Assembly: GCA_025594325.1 (NCBI GenBank)
Contig: JANHCV010000010.1
Coordinates: forward strand, 1,240,001 to 1,304,000
Length of the DNA: 64,000 bases
DNA from: Blastocladiella emersonii ATCC 22665
Taxonomy: Eukaryota; Blastocladiomycota; Blastocladiomycetes; Blastocladiales; Blastocladiaceae
Direction: 5' to 3'
Within the stretch, counting starts at the first letter, position 1. Each line of letters begins with the position of its first letter. The position numbers and the translations under genes were made by a program. The notes under the pieces were generated by a model. The model ran no database searches and had not been told where the DNA came from. It worked only from the letters and a program-made list of their open reading frames with translations. Below, one piece after another: positions 20,109 to 30,300 of the stretch.

Positions 20109-20142
20109 ACGGAGGGGAGCAGTTCCTAACGCTACCGGTCGC

Positions 20143-20910
20143 CAATTACAACTGTTGGGGCTTTGGCGCTCGCTGCGCACCTTCCCCGCGGTTTGAAGGA
20201 GCTGTTTCTTGGTTGCAACTACGATATTGACAATACTGGACTCTGCGCCATCTTTGACAGCCTGCCCGACACTCTCGAAGAACTTGACTTCGAGCACTTG
20301 AGCGTGGACGCTTGAGCGCTTGCAGTTCTCGCGAGTCGCCCGCGACCTTCGCTCAAAATTATTGGTTTTTGAAGACGCTGAGGTGGCACCTGATTTTGCC
20401 GTGTCCGATGTGCCAGACCTTGATTTGGACGACGCTGTCCCAAGTGAGCCCATATTTCCGGCCCTCGAAGTGCTCTATCTCGAACCCTTTGCCTTTGGTT
20501 CGAGCCACAATTGTCGGCTGCTCCTGATGCGTTTCCTCGGCCCGCGCCTTCGCGCGCTCAAGCTCAACGAGTGCGAGATCGACGACGACTGCCTCAAAAC
20601 TATACTTGACTATGCTCCGCCAGAACTGAAGGAGGTTCAGCTGTATGAGAATCGGCTCACTGACGCTTCAGCTGTGCTACTTGCGAACCGCACACCGATT
20701 TCTGTCGAGCATCTCATACTTGCCGACAATCCCTTTACGGATACCGGGTTCATGCTCCTGTTTGCACTTGGGATGAAGCGCGCGGGAACTCTCAAGATCG
20801 CTGTGACTGGTGACCACCTCAGCGACGAGTTGAGGGCTCTCTTTGAAAAGTACTCCAAGGAGGAGCCAAAAGCGTTTTTAAGTATACGATTAATTGATAC
20901 ACATAAATGA
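20143..20910 (+). pseudogene. LRR gene copy D, 3' part, with stop and frameshift
   Basis: This is the missing second half of copy D. It begins ITTVGALALAAHLPRGLKEL and matches copy C through NYDIDNTGLCAIFD, LPDTLEELDFEHL and the final repeats to DELRALFEKYSKEEP. A TGA at 20313-20315 replaces an Arg codon of copy C (VDARALAALA), consistent with a C-to-T change at a CpG. At the T-run 20366-20370 the frame shifts by one, after which the sequence is open to 20910. Decay after the insertion is the simplest reading. Confidence 0.8.
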
Positions 20911-21260
20911 ATGTGTGCAGGAGACATCGCTTTTGAGAGTTTGTGCGCATCGCGCCTGCGCTTTCGCTGCTGCTTTTGCCAGTAACTTATTGCAGCCCGT
21001 TTCCTGTGTTACGCAACATCCCAATGCTACCCATGGATTTACCATTGAGATTCATTCGTGTAAGTCAGTGGTGCTAAGAACCGGACGTGTGACGCGAGGC
21101 CTCCGAATGGTCGCGAGTGTTGGCGGGACGTGCTAGGTGCGTGGTGCGAGGTGCAATGTTGATGGCTCAGCCAAAGCGTTCATTGTGGCCGACGGAAGTC
21201 CACGCCTGTAGGGCGCGTCTTTTTTATCGCAGCGGCAGACGCGCCAGGTTCGGAGCAAAC
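20911..21260. other. Intergenic region, no gene seen
   Basis: About 350 nt of lower-GC sequence between the LRR copy D remnant and the promoter of the VOC gene. No coding or RNA feature is recognised. Confidence 0.5.
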
Positions 21261-21284
21261 GACGCGTCGGAATATCACGTGAGG
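21261..21284 (+). promoter_or_regulatory. Upstream element GACGCGTCGGAATATCACGTGAGG
   Basis: The block GACGCGTCGGAATATCACGT followed by GAGG lies 102 nt before the VOC gene start at 21386. It matches the elements of LRR copies C and D, here with the full CACGTG palindrome. Two GACGCGTCTTCG direct repeats follow at about 21307-21332. Confidence 0.55.
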
Positions 21285-21385
21285 TGAGACACTTTGTGGA
21301 GATCGCGACGCGTCTTCGAGACGCGTCTTCGCGCCAGCTCGCACGCCTCCGCACTACTCCATGTGTACTCGCAAGAAAATCAGTC

Positions 21386-23265
21386 ATGGCATCGCGCAAA
21401 GACCGCTTCCCATGTACCGGTGTCGGCGGCTGCAAGCTGCGGTATCTCAAGTTCAAGTGTCAAGGTACGGTAGCGGCGGGCTGAATCGTCACGGCCTTCG
21501 CTCACCAGGTCTCGTGTTTAGATGAGCCCGGCACCATCGAGTTCTACCAGACGCTCGGCATGACGCTGGACGGGCGGAGCAACTTTGGCAAGTACCACTA
21601 CTCGTTCCGGCTGACGTACCGGACGTCGAGTGTCGAGTTCAACGAGAACAGCCTGGCGCTGCTGTTCGAGGTGCAGCGCAACCTCGGGTCGGGCGACATC
21701 CCGCCGCCGTCCATGTCGCCGCCCGCGGGGATGGTGGGCGACGCTGCCGCTGCCGCCGCGGGCGACCCGAACGCGGCCGCGAGCGCGGCGCCCGTGCTGT
21801 TCGACCGGACGTGTCCGCGCGACTACCTCGTCATCTACGTGCACTTTCTGCCGCGCGTGATCAAGCGGCTGCACAGCAAGGGGTTCAAGCCGCTGCTCGG
21901 GCTGCAGGCGTACATGAGCATCCAGTACGCGATGTTTCTCGACCCGAACGGCATCGAGATCCGGCTGATGGAGATGCCGGACGTGTACCTCAACGAGGTG
22001 ACCAACAAAACGCAGTGGTTCGCTCGTCTCGGGTACTACGTCGCGCAGGTGGGCAACGGCGACGACATGCGCCACTACATGGAGTCCATCTTCTCCAAGC
22101 AGCGCCGCACCCAGGCCATGGTGCGCGCCATGCAGACCACGGCCACGGCCGGCAGCAGCGGCGACCCGACGGGCGTCAGTGGGGGCGGCGGGACCTCGTC
22201 GCTGCTCGCCATGGGCATCTCGGGCCCGCTCGGGTCCACGGGCGACGGCAACAGCGGGAACGGCGGAAACGGCGCGCCGAGCATGATGGGGTACCTCAAG
22301 CTGACGCAGGCGCCCAACACGCAGACCGTCGGTGGCAAGAAGGCGACGGCGACCGACCGGTTCTACCAGCGCGATGGGCTGCGTCTCGTCGACCAGGAAG
22401 ATGTGGCCACTGGGCTTCAGCAGACGCGCTACTTTTGGTTCGGCCAGGTCCCGCGCGAGAAGATGGGCACCGTGTGCTTCACGGAGCGGTCGGGCGCGTG
22501 GGACCGCGGTGGCGGGGGCGGCGGGGGTGGCTGGCGCGGGATGGCAGGGAACGGCGTCGCCATGGCCGCGGCCGGCGGACTCGTCAGCGCGACGGCGGGC
22601 CCGCGGCGCAACCACCGCCTCATTGCGATCGGCATCGAGGTCGGGTGCACGCTCGACTCGGCGCTGGCCCAGGTCATGAAGGAGGCGCCTGAGACGTGGA
22701 TCGTGTCCGACGAGCGGTGGCGCGTGCAGGGTACGCTCATCTCGCTCGCACACCTCTCCGTCCTCGCGTCACTGACTCTCGCACCCGTGTAGACGTCGGC
22801 TACATTGCCCGTGCGCGCGGCCTGTTCGACTTCCAGTTCGAGATCTGCAGCGTGCACGAGCCCGCGCCAGGCGAGCCGACGCTGCTCAAGCTCGGCGCGC
22901 ACACGGGCGGCGCCGCGAACCGGCGCGGGTTCAAGGGCGGTGCGGGCCGCGACCAGGGCGGCGCCACGACGCTCAGCCTGCGCACGCCCGGCAGCCCCGT
23001 GCCCGTCAACCCGTACGCGGGCCGCGGCGACCCGTTCATCAACTTCAACCAGGCGCTGCGGTCCGTGCTGTCCGAGAGCGCGCTGTGTCGCCCGCTGCTT
23101 GACGCGTCGGCTGCAGAGGCAGCCGCGTCGCCGCAGTCGCCGGGGCCCGGGCCGAACGGATCGTGGAACGGGCGCGGCGGCGCGAACCCGTCGCCCGCGC
23201 CGCTCGGGAGCCCGAAGCGTGGCGGGTCGGCGGCGCCGGCAAGAAAGCGGCGCAACTCGTTCTAG
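21386..23265 (+). CDS. VOC (glyoxalase-fold) superfamily protein
   Basis: Three exons, 21386-21464, 21522-22730 and 22793-23265, with introns of 57 and 62 nt (GTACGG...TTTAG, GTACGC...TGTAG), encode 586 residues. The first part looks like two vicinal-oxygen-chelate half-modules: DEPGTIEFYQTLGMTLDG followed by SLALLFEVQ, then YVHFLPRVIKRLHSKGF with FLDPNGIEIRLMEMP, where the Glu of EVQ and of IEIRL sit where metal ligands lie in the family. Glyoxalases and dioxygenases use this fold, but substrate and metal are unknown. After residue 190 the sequence is Gly/Ala/Ser-rich. The ordered stretch DVGYIARARGLFDFQFEIC, encoded across the last junction, confirms that splice. The tail is disordered and basic. 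Confidence 0.7.
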
Positions 23266-23315
23266 ATGATGATAGACATGGTCTTTAACACACGCCAAAC
23301 GGAGAAAAAATACAT

Positions 23316-25010
23316 TCAGTAATCGGCAAACGACGCGCGCTTCGGCGGCGTGCCGTCGCGGCCGCCGCGGCTGTTGGTTCGCGGTCGCGTGGCGGTGGTC
23401 AGGGTCCCCTCACCGTCCGTACCCACCGCGCGACCAGCCGTGCCCGACAACGACGGGCGTCCTGAACCAGCCGAGTGCGCGAGCGTCGGGACCGGTGCGA
23501 TTGGGATGCTGCCGGCGTCGTCCTCGTCTCCGCCGACCGCGGGCAGCATGGCAACCGAGTCGAGCATCGATGTCTGCCGAATCTCGCCGAATGTGACGAT
23601 ACTCGACCGCCGCCCACCGGGCCGCGACAGGACGACCTCGTTCGCGTCCTCGTCGTCGCTGCTGCTCTCGTGTGTGCGCAGGTGGTGGCCCGTATACTTG
23701 TCGATCTTGCTGATCATGAGCTGGCCGAACGCGGACCGCGTCCCATCCGCGCCGCCGCCACCTCCCTTCCCACGCTGCTGCTGGTGCGCCGCCGTCGCCG
23801 CCGGGTGCGCGCGGTCGACGAGCCGCTCGCGGCGAAAGCAGCAGCACAGGTACCGCGCCCACCACGCGTTGAGGACGGGCACGGTCGGCGCCGAGTGCAG
23901 GATCTCGGCGGGCACCGCGGCCGAGTACGTGGACGCGTACATGGCCGCGTAGTTCTGCACCGTGAACTGGATGAAGATCACCTCGTCCCACACGCCGCCG
24001 AGCCCGAGCAGCGCCGTCACCAGGTACACGAGGATGGCCGCGCTGATGGGCCACGCCATGCCGAGGATCGCGCGCTCGAGGGCGCGGCGGGTCGCGTCGC
24101 GCGCGGACGGAGGGGACCGCGTGCCGGCCGCCGCCATGGTCGGGTCAGAGGGAGATGGCGAGTGCGGCTCAATGGTCGAGTCGCTGACGCCCTGCGTTGT
24201 GACGGTGCCCGTCGGCGAGGCAGACGCCGCGCTCGCGGTGGGCGATGGTCGCGCGGGCGGTGTTCCGTGGACCACGGAGCTGGCGTTGCTCGCGTTGCGC
24301 AGCGCGGCGATCCGAAGCGACTGCCGCGGCGTCTGCGGGGCGGAACCGGCGAGCGGGACCACGGTCGGCTTGAGTGCGGACGTGGGCGCCGAGGGGAGGG
24401 ACGGCGGCGGCGGTCGCCGGCGCGCCGACTCGCGGAGCTGGAGCAGCGGCGGGCCCGCAAGGACCGCGACGATGGCCGCGTACACGACGCAGTAGATGAG
24501 CTTGCCCGCGTTGTTCGCGGCCATGTCGTAGTACGCGTAGCAGAACCCGTCGCCGCCGATCCGGACCGTGCGGAAGATGCACGTCAGGACGATGAGGACG
24601 GTGCCGACCGCGAACAGCGACAGCAGGATCGCGCGCGCGATCCGCCGCGGGTACTGCAGGCACCAGCGCCCGTTCAGCCACCGCCGCGGCGTGAGCCGCG
24701 TGGTGCGGATGACGAGGATCGTGGTCGAAAGCACCTGGAACCCGACGAACGTCAGGTCGGCCGTGCTGATGACGAGGTTGCACACGAGCGCCGCGAGGTC
24801 GGAGCCGAGGTTCCCCGCGAGCGTGGCGCCGGGGACCGAGTGGACGACGGCGAAGAAGACCTGGTTCGCGAGCATGAAGCAGGCGGCGAGGACGAGCATG
24901 ACGCGGTGCGTAGTCGGCTCGAAGATGAGCCCCTGGGAGTTGACGTAGATGAGGTGCGCGCCCAGGGGCAGCGAGGCCCCGAGGAAGAGCAGCGTGAGCT
25001 CGCGCGGCAT
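23316..25010 (-). CDS. Seven-helix membrane protein, receptor-like
   Basis: A single 564-codon frame from the ATG at 25010. Hydrophobic segments are near residues 5-23, 37-56, 72-101 (long, perhaps one helix plus part of a loop), 127-146 and 170-190. After a Ser/Pro-rich loop of about 120 residues come two more (LGMAWPISAAILVYLVTALL and a segment ending NYAAMYASTYSAA). The C-terminal 150 residues are cytoplasmic-looking, with a basic cluster and Ser-rich acidic SSDDEDANE. This is the outline of a G-protein-coupled receptor with a long third intracellular loop, but no class-specific motif is evident. The ligand and class are unknown. Its left end is convergent with the VOC gene, 50 nt away. 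Confidence 0.7.
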   Translation of the reverse strand: MPRELTLLFLGASLPLGAHLIYVNSQGLIFEPTTHRVMLVLAACFMLANQVFFAVVHSVPGATLAGNLGSDLAALVCNLVISTADLTFVGFQVLSTTILVIRTTRLTPRRWLNGRWCLQYPRRIARAILLSLFAVGTVLIVLTCIFRTVRIGGDGFCYAYYDMAANNAGKLIYCVVYAAIVAVLAGPPLLQLRESARRRPPPPSLPSAPTSALKPTVVPLAGSAPQTPRQSLRIAALRNASNASSVVHGTPPARPSPTASAASASPTGTVTTQGVSDSTIEPHSPSPSDPTMAAAGTRSPPSARDATRRALERAILGMAWPISAAILVYLVTALLGLGGVWDEVIFIQFTVQNYAAMYASTYSAAVPAEILHSAPTVPVLNAWWARYLCCCFRRERLVDRAHPAATAAHQQQRGKGGGGGADGTRSAFGQLMISKIDKYTGHHLRTHESSSDDEDANEVVLSRPGGRRSSIVTFGEIRQTSMLDSVAMLPAVGGDEDDAGSIPIAPVPTLAHSAGSGRPSLSGTAGRAVGTDGEGTLTTATRPRTNSRGGRDGTPPKRASFADY

Positions 25011-25415
25011 GGCGGCGGCGGCGAGCGGTTCTCAGCGATGGTCGTGGCCGCTGCGGGGCGATGGTTGCATGGTGCTTCGTTGGGCCTCGAAGAGCCGGCG
25101 GTGTGTTTCTGGACTCGAGGCGATGGCCTCGGCAGCAAACGTTAGGTCCCTCATGTCTCCACGAATCTGGGCCGAGGGCGGCGTGTGGCGCAACGCGTCG
25201 GGAGACGCGTCTCTCACTTTGAACTCGCTCGCGCGTCCAGCTCCTCGGCGTGCTCTCGTAGGATGACTTCGCTCGCGCTCAACGCTCAGGTATCTCAGGC
25301 AAGCAGTGATCCAGACTAGGGCAGCTCGAATTGAACACACACGAAACCGCCGGCGCGCGTGTAAGGTCATGGAAAACATGGATCGAATGAGGGGGAGAGA
25401 TTCGAAACGAGTGCT
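25011..25415. other. Intergenic region, promoter of the seven-helix gene
   Basis: No gene seen. Two ACGCGT hexamers occur at 25193-25209, about 185 nt upstream of the minus-strand start at 25010. The 3' flank of the uL23 gene occupies the right end. Confidence 0.5.
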
Positions 25416-26535
25416 TTACACGAAGCCAATGCGGTTGGCAACCTCCATGGCGTCAACATCGGCGGCGAGGCGGACGTAGGCCTTCTTCTTGCCGTCGGGG
25501 CGGATGAGGGTGCGGACCTTCTTGACCTCGACCTGGAACGAGTCCTTGACGGCCTGCTTGATCTGGTACTTGTTGGCGAGCACGTCAACGAGGAACACCA
25601 GCGTGTTCTCGTCCTCAATGGACTTCATGGCCGTCTCGGTGGTGAGGGGGTTCTTGAGGATGTTGAGCGAGTTGAGGCGGGGGGCAGCGGGCGCCGACTT
25701 GCGCGAGTACTTGGGCTTGCGGGCAAGACGGAGGGTCTTGGGCAGGTGGAAGGTGACCGAGGTGCGGACCTTGCGGGTCTTGGTGCCCTGGGTGCCCTTG
25801 AGGGCGGCCTTGCGGGCGGCAACAGCCTTAGCCTTGGCTATAGGACGGGACGGAGCGCAGGGGAGGCGGACGAGTCAGCCAGAGGTTCGTTGGGACGGGG
25901 TTTCGCGCAGCAACACCACAATCTCGCCACCAGTGCAACGCCAGAGGTCACCACTGCCGAGAACGCCGCCACTGACGCCGCGACCGCCGATACCGCCTCG
26001 AAACGTTCGGCCGGAATTTCGTCAGGACCAGAGGTCTGAGGACGTAACGGACTGCAGTGCGCCGAGCGATGCGGAGCGGAGCGGCCGCACGAGTACCGGC
26101 ACGACCAGCCGTCCGCCGTCCGCCGTCCGCCATGCGACGATCAAAATTTCGGCATGCCGGCGGTCTCCGCACGACAGGCATCGGTTTGTGCGTGCCGGCA
26201 GAGGTTCGACAGGCGGCGTTTCGGACGACGTGCGGACGATACGGCGGCTCATACGGTCATGCGGCGGCGCGGCGTGCGGATGGTTGGACGTGACGACCGC
26301 ATCCCGGCGACGTAATTTCCACCCGGCGAAGGTTCTACGGCCAGGCAGAAATCCGTCGCGCAGAGTTTCTGCAGGCGGGTGGTGACGGCGGTCCATCCGC
26401 GGCGAGTGCGGGGTGACGAGGCGAGGCGGTGGTCACGGCGGTGACGGCGAGACGTTGCATGGTGGCGATTTCATGGTTTTTTGCGCGTCGGCGTGCAGGC
26501 GCATGACACGGACGGGTAGCGGCGGACTTCGACAT
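25416..26535 (-). CDS. RPL25: Ribosomal protein uL23 (L23a/L25)
   Basis: The main exon, 25837-25416, encodes the whole conserved uL23 body: [14 protein letters not shown] near its start, [14 protein letters not shown], and [20 protein letters not shown] through [20 protein letters not shown]. It follows a TATAG acceptor and needs one base from an upstream exon. The best first exon is 26535-26514 (MSKSAATP after joining), with a GTCCGT donor like that of the Atos gene and a 676-nt intron, giving 147 residues, normal for the family. An alternative exon ending at 26095 ([12 protein letters not shown]) with a GTACTC donor and a 257-nt intron also fits the phase. The protein binds 25S rRNA at the peptide exit tunnel and docks SRP and NAC. 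Confidence 0.85.
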
Positions 26536-27329
26536 GCTAGCTACGTGATGCTGCCGTGTAGCGAGAGGTGGGCAGGACGACGTCGTTCCAACACGATATC
26601 AGCGGCGGCGAGCGGCGACCGAGCGGCGACCGAGCGGCAGGCCAGGCCGGCGCCAGGGCTGGCGCAGGGCAGGGTGCAAAGTGGCTGAGTGTGGCGCAAA
26701 GTTGAAATCGAGTCGCAGGTGAGTTCACTGCCACTTCCGTCGTGGCGCGCTGCGCCACACCACCTCCCGATCACTCCCAGGATCACCTCCACCAGTTGGA
26801 CACCTTCGCGCGCATCCCGCAATCAAGAAAGGTCTGATTTCGGTGTGCAGAAACTCACGAGTGAGCTCCCAACACTCGCGCGAAACACTCCACCGCAACA
26901 AGGACAGGCTCGGGTCAAGCGGCAGTGTGAGTTGCAAGACCCCCAGGACAGCGTTCGCGAAAGTGCATCAGTCGGCAAACCTCTCGGTTACGCTCAAGAA
27001 TACATAGCTATCGAGTGTTTCCGCGTTCTCGCTGACGGTGGACCTCAAATGCGACGCTTAGTACAAACGCACGTGACCTACGCCGTTGCTGCGAGGCCTC
27101 GCGATGACGCTGCTTGTCCTCGCCATGATCCCCGCAGCTGACTGCGACTGACCCAACGGAGAAGGGCACCGTATCGAGGAGCTCCGAAGTCAAGAGCCAC
27201 GCGTCAAGTGCCGGCCTCAGTCGCGACCCAACCTTGCTTCATCCAACAAACTGCATGTCGACACGAGTGAGATCACACACGAACACGTCCTCACTGTATT
27301 CCAGCACCCTCAACGCACAATACGTTTCA
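26536..27329. other. Intergenic region, no gene seen
   Basis: Promoter side of uL23 and 3' flank of the 27330 gene. It contains short GAGCGGCGACC tandem units (about 26610-26640). I see no coding or RNA gene. Confidence 0.5.
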
Positions 27330-30300
27330 TCACGGCGTCTTGGGCGCCTCCGACACCGCCTCCTCGCCCTCAAGCGACGCGGGCGACTGCCGACCCGCCG
27401 CCGACCCACGATCACGACCATGGTGGAACTTGAACCCGTCGATCTCGAGGTCGAGCCCGAGCTGGCGCGGGATCGGGTTCGGCGGGCTGACGTCGCCGTC
27501 CCACCCGGCCGCGCTCGCGGCGTCGTCCTCCGAGTCGCCCTCGCCCTCGCCCTCGGCGCCCGCGTGGCCCTGCGCGTGGTGGTACTGGCGGTACGGGAGC
27601 CACTGGCCCGCCGCCGCAGCTGCCGCGGCTGCACCGGCGGATCCGCCGGCGGACGTCGGGCGCGGGTACCCGGGGTACAGCCCGCCGTCGAACCCGCCAG
27701 CCGCCGCCGCGGACGTCGCGGACCCGGCCGTGTGCGGTCGCTGCTGGTGGTGGAGTCCGAGGAAGTGGACGGGTCGCGGGTAGTGCGACTGCGCGGGATA
27801 CCCCGCGGCGCCACCGTCGCCACGGACCCCGGCCGGTCCGGACCCAGGCGCGCGCGGGAGCGTGGGCGAGACGGGGAGGTACGAGCTGTGTCGGCGGCCC
27901 GACGCGAAGCTGGCGTGCATGGCGAGGAGGTGCTCGTGGTGCGGGTCCCACTCGGTGCCGGGGCGGCGCGCGTCGGGTACCGGCGCCGAGTGCGAGAGCG
28001 CGCCGCGCGGGTACCCGGACTCGTCGAGGTCGCCGTCGTCGGCCGCAGAGGGGCCGAACGAGGACCAGCCCGCGGACGCGGACGTGGGCGGGTACCACCC
28101 GCCGTTGTTGGATGCGGTCGTGCGGCCCATGGCGGCGGCGTACGGCGAGACGACGGTGCTCGATGCGGCGCCCGGCGTCGGGTACTGCGCGTGCACGTGC
28201 CCGTGGGCGTGGTGCTGGTACGCCTGCTGCTGGAGGTAGTACTCGTCGGACGCGGTCGCCGTGTTGTGCGGGACCGACGCGCGGCGGTACCCACCAGCCG
28301 AACTGGCGGTGCCGTACGGGTCGGCCGCAACCGCCTGCGGGTCGTCGTACGCCTCGGGCGACGCGTACATGGCGGCGTCGGCGTACGGGTCTGGGGTGCG
28401 CGAGTCGGCGAACCGGTGCGCCGCGGGCCGCTGCGTAAGCCCGTAATGGTGATGGTGGGCGAACGGCGGCTCGTCCGAGGCAAAGTACCCGGTCGCGGGA
28501 GCGCCGCCCCACTGACTCGAAGCTGCGGGAGCGCTGCGGTTCCAGCGGTCCGACTCGGCGGCCGCGCCCCACTTTCCGCCCTCGTTCGCGCCCCACACCG
28601 ACGCGCCGGCGCCCGCGCTGGCGCTGTACGCGTCCTCGGCCTCAGCATCCGCGTCCTCGATGGGCGACGGGAGCAGCGGGTCGGCGTGCGCCACGGCGCC
28701 GGCCGCGGCCGAGAGCGACATTTTGCGGGCCGCAGCGACCGCGGCCTGCGGGTTGACGAGCAGCGGGCTGACGCGCGCCTTGCCGGGCCCGACGGGTCCC
28801 GCGGCGGAAGCCGGGACCGCGGACGCAGCGTGGTGCGGTGCGGCACCACCGCTTGCGCCGGTCCCGTGGTACCGGCGCTGGTGCTCGAGCATGGCCTGGA
28901 GGACCGCGCGCGACGTGGCGGCCGTCGACGGCGCGTTTGCCGCCGAGGTCACGGGCGCCGCAACGGGCGGGGGCGGCGGCGGCGGCGTCGCGGTGCGCAC
29001 AAGGAGGTGCGCGGGCGGGGTATGTGCGCGGGCCGCGAGGATGCTGGGCGACATGATCCCGGGCTCGGCGGCCGCGCCGCCGGTGGCCGATGGAGCCGAG
29101 GCGGACGACGAGAACGAGCCGGAGCGAGACCCGGGCGCGCGCGCGGACGCGGCGAGGAGGGGCGAGTTGACGCCGGCCGCAGCCGCTGCCGCGGCGGCGT
29201 AGTGCATCTGGTGCGTGTGCGCGTTGGCGCCGCCCGAGCGGTGTGTGGTGATGGGCCCAGGGACGGGGCTCGAGAGGGCGGAGCTGGACCCGTTCTGCGA
29301 CGCGGGCGGGAGCGCACCGCCACCACCCGTAGCCGAGTCAGGGAACAGCGAATACGTTCCCGCCGCGATCACGCCGTTCGCGACGTGCGAGAGCGCGGCG
29401 GCGACCGAGGCGGCGGTGGGCGGCTGGACGCGGCCGATGAGCGAGCGCGGCTGCAGGAGGGCCTGTGCGCTGGCGCTGGCGCCGGGGAGGTTGCCCATGC
29501 CCATGCCCATGCCGTTGACGACGCCGAGCAGGGTCTGGATCGGCTGGTCGAGCTGCAGCCCGGAGAAAGGGCTCCACGACTGCGACCGGCCGCGGCCCGT
29601 CGGGTCGCCGTTGGCGGCAGCAAAGAGCGGGGACCCCGCGAGCGCGGGCGGCGGCGGCGAGGGCGACGGGGCCGGGTGGAAGGGCGGCGGGGCGTGGTGA
29701 TAATGGAAGTGCCCGCCGCCCGCGGCCGCCGCGGCGGCGGTGCGGACCATGGCGGCGGACTTGGAAACGAGGACGGACGTCGGAATCGACGGCGGGAGGA
29801 TCGGCGACGGCGCAACGGCAGCGCCGGCACTCCCGGGCTGCGGCGACGCCGGGCGCGAGCGCGTTGGGCGGCCAGGGATTTGCGGGTCGACTACAAATGA
29901 ACGGAATGGAGCGAGTCAGCGTGTGTCCGCGCCGTGTCCAGGTGCTAAAGCAAAGGCGTACCATGCATGGGATCGAGACTCGGCTTGTCGGTGGGGACGA
30001 GCGACGGGAATGCCTCGAGGTGGTCGAGGCGGTCCTTGGACCAGACGCGCTTGATCTGGCCGGCGCTGCTAGCGTCCGACTGCTTCGACGGCGCGGCGTT
30101 GGTCTGCCGCTGCTGCTGTTGCCGCGGCAGCTGTTCGGTCTTAGCGGGTGCCGTCTTGGGCCGCTCAGCGCGACCGGCGGCCGCTGCAGGGACCACAGCA
30201 GGCACGACAGGCGGAGGAGGAAGCGCCGGTGTCTCATCTGGCTCGTGCACGCGCAGCTCCTCGGCCGAGGACGCCGAGTCGCGCTTCCCGCCCTTGGACC

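Larger units (their letters stand above)
16471..20142. mobile_element. 3.7-kb composite insertion in LRR copy D
   Basis: The LRR frame breaks at 16470 and resumes at 20143; joining these two points restores the codons for N-S-I-T-T-V-G, as in copy C (N-S-I-T-S-I-G). The motif CAATT occurs at both junctions. Near the ends lie inverted arms, GCTGGGCTCAACCCCA at 16475-16490 and, on the other strand, GCTGGGCTTTCAACCCCA at 20091-20108. The right arm is 34 bp in from the junction. Inside are a broken DNA polymerase alpha fragment (16736-17690), a nested element with its own inverted repeats (17807-19680) and a GTTGAG minisatellite. No transposase, reverse transcriptase or recombinase is recognisable. 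It is either a non-autonomous element that captured host DNA or a translocated segment used as filler. Confidence 0.7.

Noticed and set aside
16471-20142. Helitron origin of the composite insertion
   Set aside because: Gene capture would fit, but there is no 5' TC, no 3' CTRR end with hairpin, and no insertion between A and T.
16465-20147. Six-bp target-site duplication CCAATT flanking the composite insertion
   Set aside because: Removing one copy would leave the LRR frame broken. A CAATT junction with exact frame restoration fits better, so a true duplication is unproven.
27234-29900. Plus-strand open frame of about 888 codons
   Set aside because: Arg/Val/Gly shadow of the minus-strand low-complexity gene, with no recognisable motif.
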